A program made the translations under genes and the position numbers. From the NCBI GenBank assembly GCA_013215445.1, contig JABSRA010000006.1:1-64000 (forward strand): 64,000 nt of DNA, in the 5' to 3' direction. The notes beneath the pieces are model-generated. The model was not told the origin of the DNA, did not search any database, and worked only from the letters and a program-made list of their open reading frames with translations. Source of the DNA: Oceanospirillaceae bacterium. Lineage in GTDB: Bacteria; Pseudomonadota; Gammaproteobacteria; Pseudomonadales; Balneatricaceae. Below are positions 35,332-42,549 of this stretch, in pieces (position 1 is the stretch's first letter; every line of letters begins with the position of its first letter).

Positions 35332-35655
35332 ATGATTTATGATGTTCGTACATACACTTGTCGTCCAGGTACAATTAATAAGCATCTTGCGCTGTATGAA
35401 GAATTTGGCCGCGATGTGCAGTTTAAGCACTTAGGTGAGCCGCTTGCATACTTGATAACAGAAACCGGTGCATTGAATTCCTATATGCATATTTGGGTAT
35501 ATGACAATGTAGAAGATCGTGCTGCTAAGCGAAAACAAATGCAAACAGACCCAGACTGGAAGAAATTCTTGAGCATCAGCTCTGAAGCTGCCTATTTAGT
35601 CAGCCAAGAAAATAGAATGATGACTCCCGTTTCTTTTGCTACAGCGAAAAGGTAA
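35332..35655 (+). CDS. NIPSNAP-family protein
   Basis: 107 residues, a single NIPSNAP (dimeric alpha-beta barrel-like) domain: MIYDVRTYTCRPGTINKHLALYEEFG, then GALNSYMHIWVYDNVEDRAAKRKQMQTDPDWKKFL. The function of bacterial members is mostly unknown; they often sit in catabolic operons. It ends the plus-strand arm of the islet, 21 bases after dctQ, and may act on the intermediate formed by the TPP enzyme or dehydrogenase; that is an inference. Confidence 0.88.
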   Translation: MIYDVRTYTCRPGTINKHLALYEEFGRDVQFKHLGEPLAYLITETGALNSYMHIWVYDNVEDRAAKRKQMQTDPDWKKFLSISSEAAYLVSQENRMMTPVSFATAKR

Positions 35656-36163
35656 CTAGAGTACGACAAAGTCGTTTGGTGTTAAGACGTATATCTGTAC
35701 TAGCTCAACCTGATCTGACCGTCAGCCGTTTTTTAAAGGAATCGGTCGGTTTAGGTTTAAGCTAGTAACACTAAGCTTACAAAAGTAGCCACTGCAAAGC
35801 ACTTTTCATTGGTGTGCACTTTTAAACTGCAAATACTTATCCATGTAAGTGGTTAAAACTATGGTCGTTTTGTGTGATTAACTTATCCTTACCCACAAAT
35901 TTATAATAGATAATACAAGTTTATCTATAGGGGTCTGAACAGAGCGGGCTAATGTTGGGCGAATTTTGGATATTGATAGTGATCCCGTTTCGCCGACTTG
36001 TTTAGTTCTTCCAGGCTGATTCACCCATATCAGTTGCTTGCTAATTCCCCTGTACCAGTTCAATTGCGCTGACTGTCCCTCTCACGTAACCGCACCAACC
36101 ATTTAATGGACACACTCCAATACAGTATGAAAAGAAACAAGATATGGGAGAAACAAGATATGG
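35656..36163. other. Gene-free stretch downstream of the NIPSNAP gene
   Basis: About 500 AT-rich bases without a supported gene. A 61-codon minus-strand frame at 35878-36063 was not recognised. Near the end, AGAAACAAGATATGG occurs twice in tandem (about 36133-36164) just before the right inverted repeat. Confidence 0.35.
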
Positions 36164-36504
36164 AAGATATGGGACAGGCTCTTTTTATCACTGCAATTTA
36201 CGAATAAACCAGCTGATATTACTAATAATGATGATAATTGTAGATAAAAGAATCGCCGTACACAAAAACTTACCTACGAAGCCACAAACCCCCTTGTATT
36301 GCCGCCGGAGCTATTGGTTAAATTATCGAAGCGAAGTGTCAGGATGACACGTAGAGTGAGTGGGACATGGATGTCCCTGGCGAACGGCCGAGAATTTAAT
36401 CAATAGCGGAGGAGTCTCTCGGCAATAGTAGGGCGAAATTTTCTTTGGTTCTGTTTCTTTTTTTCGCAAAAAGAAATGAACTCGACGCAGTCGAAACTGC
36501 ACTT
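36164..36504 (-). repeat. Long inverted repeat, right copy (islet boundary)
   Basis: Reverse-complement partner of 27447-27882. The inner end reads GATATGGGACAGGC, the head shared with the dispersed double-hairpin repeats. Further in, CCCCTTGTATTGCCGCCGGAGC is the tail shared with the copy at 37797-37935. The copy lacks the 95-base insert of the left copy. In the minus-strand sense it also encodes the lipoprotein-like start with lipobox LFVNC. Confidence 0.88.
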
Positions 36505-36540
36505 GAAATCTCTTAAAAGTCATTAGTCATGAAGTGCTTT

Positions 36541-36655
36541 GGGACAGGCGCTATTTAAGCCCGCCAAAATCTACATTTTTAGTGATTTTCACTAGAGAAA
36601 AGCGGTTTTCTAGATACATGCATCAGGCACATGCAGGCTACACTACGGAGCACTA
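36541..36655 (+). repeat. Double-hairpin dispersed repeat, copy a
   Basis: Starts GGGACAGGC. Contains AGTGATTTTCACT (hairpin 1) and CTAGAGAA...TTTTCTAG (hairpin 2, with one G-T pair), and ends near CACTACGGAGC. It lies upstream of the toxin-antitoxin pair. Confidence 0.85.
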
Positions 36656-36966
36656 CTGGTTTATGTAGGTTTTAAACAACTGCTAATGGTTTCGAAAACA
36701 GTAATTCACTACGCCAATGAGTTGTTTGTTCTCTAACCCCTGCGAAGTAACCAATACTCGCTTTCAGCTTCACTTGTAAAAACGTTTGGTAATGCAATAT
36801 TGCTAATCTACATATCTTGTATGGGCAACAACGTTGTTCGTACTATACCAAAGAGTTTAGCGAAACTTTAGTGTTGACTTATAGCTATCTTGATAGCGAA
36901 CTCGCTTATCGTATCTCTTTGGCTTTCTTTAGTACAATTCTCACTTTGGCAGTGCCTAATGGAAAC

Positions 36967-37089
36967 TAACGCTAGTATCTTTTGCGGCTGTAACAGAACG
37001 AGGTACGAGTGGCGTGAAAGCCGTCCCAGCAGCCGAAGGATGCGAAAACCATGCTCTTGATAGTTGCCTGTGATTGATACTAGTGCTAA
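36967..37089 (+). repeat. Long imperfect hairpin upstream of the toxin-antitoxin pair
   Basis: TAACGCTAGTATC (36967-36979) pairs with GATACTAGTGCTAA (37076-37089). An inner CGGCTG/CAGCCG stem lies at 36985-36990 and 37030-37035. The outer AACTAACGC also starts the hairpin downstream of the pair. The layout recalls integron attC sites, but the 3' core GTTRRRY is absent. Confidence 0.4.
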
Positions 37090-37125
37090 CATTTGTAGGT
37101 ACAAATAAATTAAAGGTAACAGATA

Positions 37126-37410
37126 ATGGACACTCGCATTCAATTTAGAATTGATGAAGAAACTAAACGACTAGCGCAGTTAATGGCTGAAAGCCAAGGG
37201 CGTACATTGAGTGAGGCATGTCGAGAACTTACCGTAGGTCTAGCTGAAGAACAACGGAAATCTATGACCCATGATTTGTGGTTAACAGAGCAAATAAATG
37301 CAGCGTTTGATAAATTTGATAGTGGTAAAGCTAATTTCACTGAGCATGATGAAGCTAAAGCACAAATGGAAACTAGAAAAATGAAGATTCGCAATAGAGC
37401 CAAGACATGA
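37126..37410 (+). CDS. Antitoxin of a type II toxin-antitoxin pair (RelB/DinJ-like, YacA type)
   Basis: 94 residues. The N-terminal part MDTRIQFRIDEETKRLAQLMAESQGRTLSEACRELT is a ribbon-helix-helix DNA-binding fold; the C-terminal half, charged and likely flexible, would wrap the toxin. It overlaps the toxin start as ATGA, the usual antitoxin-first order. It binds its own promoter in known pairs; no clear operator was picked out in the 36 bases before the start. Confidence 0.88.
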   Translation: MDTRIQFRIDEETKRLAQLMAESQGRTLSEACRELTVGLAEEQRKSMTHDLWLTEQINAAFDKFDSGKANFTEHDEAKAQMETRKMKIRNRAKT

Positions 37411-37685
37411 TTTTTTGGGAAGAAGAGTCACTAAATGACCGCGAAAAAATATTTGAATTTTTGTTCGATTTTAATCCTAGTGCCGCTGAAAGAACCGACC
37501 AAATTATAGAGACCAAAGTTGAGTACTTACTTGAACATCCACTAATGGGCGTTCAAAGAGATGTTTTTCGAGGACGAGTATTAATTATTCCGGAAATATC
37601 AATGATTATTTCTTATTGGGTTGATGGTGAAACTATTCGAATTATGCGGGTATTGCACCAAAAGCAGAAGTTTCCATCAGAGTAA
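37407..37685 (+). CDS. RelE/ParE-family toxin
   Basis: 92 residues, a typical RelE/ParE size. Family features: IFEFLFDFNPSAAERTDQIIETKVEYLLEHPLMGVQRDVFRGRVLIIPE and IRIMRVLHQKQKFP near the end. It is coupled to the antitoxin by a 4-base overlap. RelE-type members cut mRNA on the ribosome and ParE-type members inhibit gyrase; sequence alone does not decide. The pair sits between two direct copies of the double-hairpin repeat, suggesting acquisition as a unit. Confidence 0.88.
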   Translation: MIFWEEESLNDREKIFEFLFDFNPSAAERTDQIIETKVEYLLEHPLMGVQRDVFRGRVLIIPEISMIISYWVDGETIRIMRVLHQKQKFPSE

Positions 37686-37695
37686 GGAAGGCAAC

Positions 37696-37771
37696 TAACG
37701 CCGCAAACACCAATGACAAAACCAGAGAGAGCGGAGCGGCGATTTTGGCAGCTGCGTGATTTGCCTTGTTA
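37696..37771 (+). repeat. attC-like imperfect hairpin downstream of the toxin gene
   Basis: TAACGCCGCAAACAC (37696-37710) pairs with GTGATTTGCCTTGTTA (37756-37771), with one bulge. Inside, TGACAAAA pairs with TTTTGGCA. The size (76 bases), TAAC/GTTA ends and mismatched spacers resemble an integron attC site. No integrase gene is in the window. Confidence 0.4.
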
Positions 37772-37796
37772 ACCCCTAAATTTCAGAAGCTCTTTT

Positions 37797-37935
37797 GGGA
37801 CAGGCCTTATTAAACCCACCAAAACCTACATTCTTAGTGATTTTCACTAGAGAAAAGCGGTTCTCTAGATACACACATCAGACAAATGTAGCCTGCACTA
37901 CGGAGCCACCAATCCCCTTGTATTGCCGCCGGAGC
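37797..37935 (+). repeat. Double-hairpin dispersed repeat, copy b
   Basis: GGGACAGGC head, then AGTGA-TTT-TCACT (37836-37848) and CTAGAGAA-6 bases-TTCTCTAG (37847-37868), both perfect, then the tail CGGAGCCACCAATCCCCTTG and GTATTGCCGCCGGAGC to 37935. The most complete copy in the window. Confidence 0.88.
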
Positions 37936-38027
37936 GATTTACCAAATTGATGAGTGGAGCCACAGGCAGACTTTATGCTCCGGATTGAGTCTCTTTACCT
38001 TATGCTGACAGAATACAGCAGAGCCGA

Positions 38028-38501
38028 TCAGTCAGTACCCGCTGCTAATATCCCTCGGTAAACTCCTGGAGTAGACCCTTCAATGACGACTGCTCCTACT
38101 TTCTTTTGATAAAAATCCACCGGACCCGCACCGCCGATCACCGCATAGCCATAGCCTATCTCTCGCATACCTTGCAGGCAATGCAGTAATAGGAGTTCAC
38201 CTATACCTTGAGCGCGCTGTGTTTTATCGACCCCTGTCGGTCCAAAAAAGCCACGACAAGTCGCGTCATAACAGGCGAAACCCACCAGTTTAGATTCTTT
38301 GATTGCCAGGTAGATAGCCACCGGCTGGCGAGCGAATGCAACTTCGGCCTCACTGGCCCACTCTTCATCGAAGTGCTGTGCTATCCAGCGGCATACCTGC
38401 CTTTTTTCCGGTGCTAGCGCGCGGCGAACTTGCAGCGCAGAACTGTGCGCTAAAACCTCGCACTGGGGTAGATCATAGAGTTTGACCAACATATCTGGCA
38501 T
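38028..38501 (-). CDS. GNAT-family N-acetyltransferase
   Basis: 157 residues. The acetyl-CoA binding motif is visible as GVDKTQRAQGIGELLLLHCLQGMREIGYGYAVIGGAG, and FYQKKVGAVVIEGSTPGVYRG follows. The family transfers acetyl groups to amines. It lies 146 bases downstream of the chitobiose transporter operon on the same strand, so a role in amino-sugar metabolism is possible but not shown. Confidence 0.82.
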   Translation of the reverse strand: MPDMLVKLYDLPQCEVLAHSSALQVRRALAPEKRQVCRWIAQHFDEEWASEAEVAFARQPVAIYLAIKESKLVGFACYDATCRGFFGPTGVDKTQRAQGIGELLLLHCLQGMREIGYGYAVIGGAGPVDFYQKKVGAVVIEGSTPGVYRGILAAGTD

Positions 38502-38647
38502 TGAATAGTTTCCTTTATCACAGTAATTTTTATTGAGAAATGCTGTTTTTTTGGGACTGTTAAGCTTAAGAGTTGCAGATTAACCGGTGCAAAACAATCT
38601 GGCCACACAGCGGCGGCTGCCGCTATATTTTTGCCGCGCACCCAATA

Positions 38648-39607
38648 CTAACTAAAATCATGTCTGCGGATAAAGTGATTGCTACTAATTTGTTGAATAT
38701 CAGGCGCTGTTTCGGCGCTGATCTGGCGGATTCGCTCGGCATTATCTAGATAGTATGCCTGCTCTGGATTCACTTCATCAAAACGAACATGCGCATCGGG
38801 TACCGCCGATAATAACAGCTTAGTATAACCGTGCTGAGGGTTTTCTATCACCTCTACTGTCGGCCCCCACTCCACAATTTGACCGCGATATAACACCGCA
38901 ATATCTTCGGCGAAATAGCGGGCAGTGGCAATATCGTGGGTGATGTAGAGGAACGAGATACCATTTTTATCTTTCATCCGCTTGAGCAGATTCAGTACAT
39001 CGATGCGAATCGACACGTCCAGCATCGAGGTCGGCTCGTCTGCTAAAATGACTTTTGCACCCACCGCTAAGGTTCTGGCTAATGCTACCCGCTGGCGCTG
39101 ACCACCCGATAGTTGATGGGGAAACTTGTAGGCAGTACTTTGGGGCGCTAATTCCACTTGTCTTAAAATATCAAAAACCGCGGCTTCTAACTTTGATTTA
39201 TCGGTGACTTGAGCATGGCGAAGTAACGGCCTAGCGATATGATGGTAGATGCGATGCGCCGGATTTAGCGAGCCAAAGGGGTCCTGAAAAACCATCTGTA
39301 CTGATTTGCGATAGGCCAATTCCTGCTGTTTCGTTTCATGGCCAAAGATACTTTTACCTGCATAGTTTATCTCCCCTGAACTGGCCTGGTACATTTTCAT
39401 GATAATGCGCGCCACTGTCGACTTGCCAGAACCCGACTCACCCACCAGAGCCAGTGCCCGCCCCCGATATAAATTAAACGAAACGTCTCTGAGCGCATGC
39501 ACTTGTTGTTGTTTAAAGCCGGTACCAGTGTAAAAGGTTTTGCTTAAGTTTTTCACCGACAGCATTACTTCAGGAGACGCTATGCTTGCAGTATTAGGCT
39601 GACTCAC
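38648..39607 (-). CDS. ABC transporter ATPase (OppF/DppF type), chitobiose locus
   Basis: The start is placed at GTG 39605-39607, which overlaps the stop of the preceding ATPase gene as GTGA; the frame to 39685 overlaps that gene by 80 bases and is rejected. About 319 residues. Walker [10 protein letters not shown], signature [15 protein letters not shown], Walker [13 protein letters not shown], and a C-terminal Opp/Dpp region. It energises uptake with its partner ATPase. Gene order matches the (GlcNAc)2 transporter locus of Vibrio. Confidence 0.9.
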   Translation of the reverse strand: MSQPNTASIASPEVMLSVKNLSKTFYTGTGFKQQQVHALRDVSFNLYRGRALALVGESGSGKSTVARIIMKMYQASSGEINYAGKSIFGHETKQQELAYRKSVQMVFQDPFGSLNPAHRIYHHIARPLLRHAQVTDKSKLEAAVFDILRQVELAPQSTAYKFPHQLSGGQRQRVALARTLAVGAKVILADEPTSMLDVSIRIDVLNLLKRMKDKNGISFLYITHDIATARYFAEDIAVLYRGQIVEWGPTVEVIENPQHGYTKLLLSAVPDAHVRFDEVNPEQAYYLDNAERIRQISAETAPDIQQISSNHFIRRHDFS

Positions 39608-40443
39608 GCTGACACCTCCGCGCGAGGCTCGGCAGTAAACTTGCCCATCACGCCATCGCCAAACGGGGACGGAATCGCCTGCCACAATTTTTTGGTATAG
39701 GGATGCTGCGGGTTGTTTAAAATCTCACTGGCACTCGCCACTTCGACTAACTGGCCCTGCAACATTACTCCGATTCGATCACAAAACTGGGTCATCAAAC
39801 TGAGATCATGGGTAATAAATAATATTGAAAAACCATACTTTTTTCGCAATTTAAAGATCTCCTGCAATATCTCTCGCTGTACTACCACATCTAAAGCAGT
39901 GGTCGGCTCATCCATGACGATCAAATCTGGATTCAGCGCGAGGGCGATAGCGATCACGATGCGCTGGCGCATTCCCCCGGAGAACTGGTGTGGATAATCC
40001 CCGAGCCTCGATTGTTCTATACCCACCAAGGTCAACAGCTCCCCAGCGCGAACAGCGGATTCTGCTGGCGTCATGGCCAAGTGTTGAAATAACATATCGC
40101 GAAATTGCTCTTCGATAGTCAGCACTGGGTTAAGGCTGTTCATGGCACTTTGAAACACCATAGAGACCTTCTTCCAGCGCATCTCACTTAGTGCTTGCTG
40201 ATCCATCTCTAGGCTATTAATGCCGTCGATGAATATCTTGCCATTGGCAATATAAGCGGGGGGTTGCAACAATCTGTTAATGGCAAATGCTATGGTCGAT
40301 TTACCACAGCCGCTCTCGCCCGCCAGGCCAAAAATTTCACCTTTGGCAATTTCAAAACTCACATGGTCTACGGCGCGAAACTCGCCGTCATCCAAGATAA
40401 AGTCGACACACAAATCTTGCACTTCTAAGATATTTTGGCTCAT
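39604..40443 (-). CDS. ABC transporter ATPase (OppD/DppD type), chitobiose locus
   Basis: 279 residues. Walker A GESGCGKST, signature FSGGMRQRIVIAIALA, Walker B LIVMDEPTTALDVVVQ. It is shorter than typical DppD (about 330), because the C-terminal extension is small. It overlaps the upstream permease gene by 4 bases (ATGA) and the downstream ATPase gene by 4 bases, so the three are translationally coupled. Confidence 0.92.
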   Translation of the reverse strand: MSQNILEVQDLCVDFILDDGEFRAVDHVSFEIAKGEIFGLAGESGCGKSTIAFAINRLLQPPAYIANGKIFIDGINSLEMDQQALSEMRWKKVSMVFQSAMNSLNPVLTIEEQFRDMLFQHLAMTPAESAVRAGELLTLVGIEQSRLGDYPHQFSGGMRQRIVIAIALALNPDLIVMDEPTTALDVVVQREILQEIFKLRKKYGFSILFITHDLSLMTQFCDRIGVMLQGQLVEVASASEILNNPQHPYTKKLWQAIPSPFGDGVMGKFTAEPRAEVSA

Positions 40444-41357
40444 GCCGCTCGCTCCGATAATTTCAAGCTCTTTTCGTACTCAATGGCGGCAATACGACGA
40501 TTAAAAATCCGCAGACCGGAAAAGGTGCGCAGTTTGGGGTTAGATACTTCATCGAGGGCAAAATTCATTAGTGCCAATGCCATGCCCAACACGGCGATAG
40601 CTACTGCCGGAACGAGTAGTTCCCACCATGCGCCCACATGCATGGCACTAGTCGTCTGAGCGTTGTACAACATAGTGCCCCAACTAGTTGCCAGGGGATC
40701 GCCCAGACCGAGAAATTCAATCGTTGCCTGAGTAATCACGGTATAAAGTACCGAGCCGATAAAGTTGGCGCCGATAATAGAGGCCAAATTGGGCATCAAC
40801 TCGACCAAAATAATCCTCCAGCGGCTCTCGCCCATCAACACAGCCGATTGAATGTACTCCTTTTCCCGCAGCGCCATGGTCTGAGCGCGGGTGACTCTAG
40901 CGCCCCAGGCCCAACTGGTAAAACCTATGATTAGGGCAATGGTGGTCGGCGATGACTGACCGAGAAACGCCGCCAGCACTAACAACAGCGGCAGCTGTGG
41001 AATAACCAGGGCGATATTGGTAAAAAAGTTGATGACTTCATCTACCTTGCCGCCAAAATAGCCCGCCGAAATACCGAGAATAGTACCCAATATGACGATG
41101 ATAAAACCGGCCGAAAAACCTACCGCCAAAGAAGTACGAGTGCCGTGCACAAATTGGGTAAATACATCACGGCCCATGCGCGTGGTACCCATGATGTGCT
41201 CAATACTAGGCTCTTGATGGGGCCTAGCGACTCGTTTGCTCGGTTTATGATCGGTAATGGCATTGGCAAAGAGCGCGATCATTACATACACTATTAAAAT
41301 AAAAACACCGCTGCAGGCCTTTTTATTACGTTTAACAACTTTCCAAATTGCTGACAT
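40440..41357 (-). CDS. ABC transporter permease (DppC type), chitobiose locus
   Basis: 305 residues with about six membrane segments. The first is near residues 14-32; the EAA-type loop is at ARVTRAQTMALREKEYIQSAVLMGES. The motif GTTRMGRDVFTQFVHGTRTSL is typical of DppC/OppC. It pairs with the DppB-type permease upstream and overlaps the OppD-type ATPase gene. It belongs to the peptide/oligosaccharide class that includes the chitobiose importer of Vibrio. Confidence 0.93.
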   Translation of the reverse strand: MSAIWKVVKRNKKACSGVFILIVYVMIALFANAITDHKPSKRVARPHQEPSIEHIMGTTRMGRDVFTQFVHGTRTSLAVGFSAGFIIVILGTILGISAGYFGGKVDEVINFFTNIALVIPQLPLLLVLAAFLGQSSPTTIALIIGFTSWAWGARVTRAQTMALREKEYIQSAVLMGESRWRIILVELMPNLASIIGANFIGSVLYTVITQATIEFLGLGDPLATSWGTMLYNAQTTSAMHVGAWWELLVPAVAIAVLGMALALMNFALDEVSNPKLRTFSGLRIFNRRIAAIEYEKSLKLSERAA

Positions 41358-41414
41358 TTTTTAACCTTTCATTATTATTTTAAGGGCACTGCTCATTCTC
41401 GGATTACCAGCTAC

Positions 41415-42392
41415 TTAAGCATGACGCAATCTAGGATCGAGAAAAACATAGGCCATATCTGCGAGGAAATTCATGCTCAACATCGCCAAGGTCATTATTA
41501 GTAACTGGCCTTGGATAACCGGGTAATCTCGATTAACTATCGCCTGGTATAAAGTATTGCCTAGCCCCGGGTAATTAAATACATACTCAGTAATCAGCGA
41601 GCCTCCCAATACCACGCCAATGGTCATGGCAAAAGTAGTCACCGATGGCAGCAGTGCATTGCGGGCACCATAGTTGAGCATTACCCGCATTTCACTCAGC
41701 CCTTTGGCTCTGGCCATGACGATATAATCCTCTCCTAAAAGGTTGATCAAGTTGTTGCGAATAGTAATGAGATAGCCACCCACTTGCACAATCACTAAAG
41801 TGGTAATGGGCATGATGGCGTGTTCCATCACACTGGATATATAGCGCCAGTCCCAAGCGGGATCTAGATCAATGTTGTAGGCGTAACCCGTGGGCAGCCA
41901 GTTTAGGGCCACACCAAAGGTAAACAGAAACAGTAGCGAGATGATCACTGCGGGTATTGATTGCAACACCAGTGACAGCGGTGAAAACAAGGTATCGAAC
42001 ATGCCCCCTCGATTCCAGGCAGCGTAGATACCCGCCATAGATCCTATGGTAAAACTAATCAGTGAGGAGACGCCCACTAAAAACAACGTCCAGTACAGCG
42101 AGCGGCTCAATACATCGTTGACGCTCTGTGGGTAATATTGCACTGAATAACCTAAGTCCCAGGTAAAGACACTTTTAAGATAAGCGAAATATTGCAGGTA
42201 GAGAGGTCCCTCGATAAAACCAAAAGTTTCTCGCAGCGCCGCCAAAGTTTCGAGTGGTAGGGGCGTCCCTTGGGATGCAAACATCGCGGTCACTGGATCA
42301 CCGGGCATCATTCGCGGCAAGATAAAATTAAAGGTCGCAGCGCAAAAAAATGCGACTAGATAAAAGAACAAACGTCTGCTGACAAAGCGCAT
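41415..42392 (-). CDS. ABC transporter permease (DppB type), chitobiose locus
   Basis: 325 residues, six membrane segments. It starts with the family pattern RRLFFYLVAFFCAATFNFILPRMMPGDPV, and has LLGEDYIVMARAKGLSEMRVMLNYGARNALLP as the EAA loop. It lies 57 bases upstream of the DppC-type gene and is separated from the binding-protein gene by a terminator-like hairpin. Confidence 0.93.
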   Translation of the reverse strand: MRFVSRRLFFYLVAFFCAATFNFILPRMMPGDPVTAMFASQGTPLPLETLAALRETFGFIEGPLYLQYFAYLKSVFTWDLGYSVQYYPQSVNDVLSRSLYWTLFLVGVSSLISFTIGSMAGIYAAWNRGGMFDTLFSPLSLVLQSIPAVIISLLFLFTFGVALNWLPTGYAYNIDLDPAWDWRYISSVMEHAIMPITTLVIVQVGGYLITIRNNLINLLGEDYIVMARAKGLSEMRVMLNYGARNALLPSVTTFAMTIGVVLGGSLITEYVFNYPGLGNTLYQAIVNRDYPVIQGQLLIMTLAMLSMNFLADMAYVFLDPRLRHA

Positions 42393-42500
42393 AGCGGCCT
42401 CTTTGAAGATCTGAGGGAGGTAAAATGCGGCTCAATTGCTGTGTGAATCAAGCCATGCATTCAAGGCAAAAGACGATCAGAGTAGAAAACCGTCGCAGTT

Positions 42501-42534
42501 AAAAAAAAGCCCTGAAGAGCATCACACTCTTCAG
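42501..42534 (-). terminator. Attenuator/terminator between the binding-protein and permease genes
   Basis: On the minus strand CTGAAGAG-7 bases-CTCTTCAG is followed by GGC and eight T. It stands just after the binding-protein gene. As the permease and ATPase genes follow on the same strand with no clear promoter, it likely gives partial termination so that binding protein is made in excess. Confidence 0.88.
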
Positions 42535-42549
42535 AGCTCGGCTTAAACT

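Noticed and set aside
36967-37089. Firm call of an integron attachment site upstream of the antitoxin
   Set aside because: The 3' core GTTRRRY is missing, so I list it only as an imperfect hairpin.
36868-37143. Minus-strand open frame of 91 codons upstream of the toxin-antitoxin pair
   Set aside because: It runs through the long imperfect hairpin and looks like chance coding.
38648-39685. Longer start for the second chitobiose ATPase at 39685
   Set aside because: It overlaps the preceding gene by 80 bases; the GTG at 39607 gives the usual 4-base coupling overlap.
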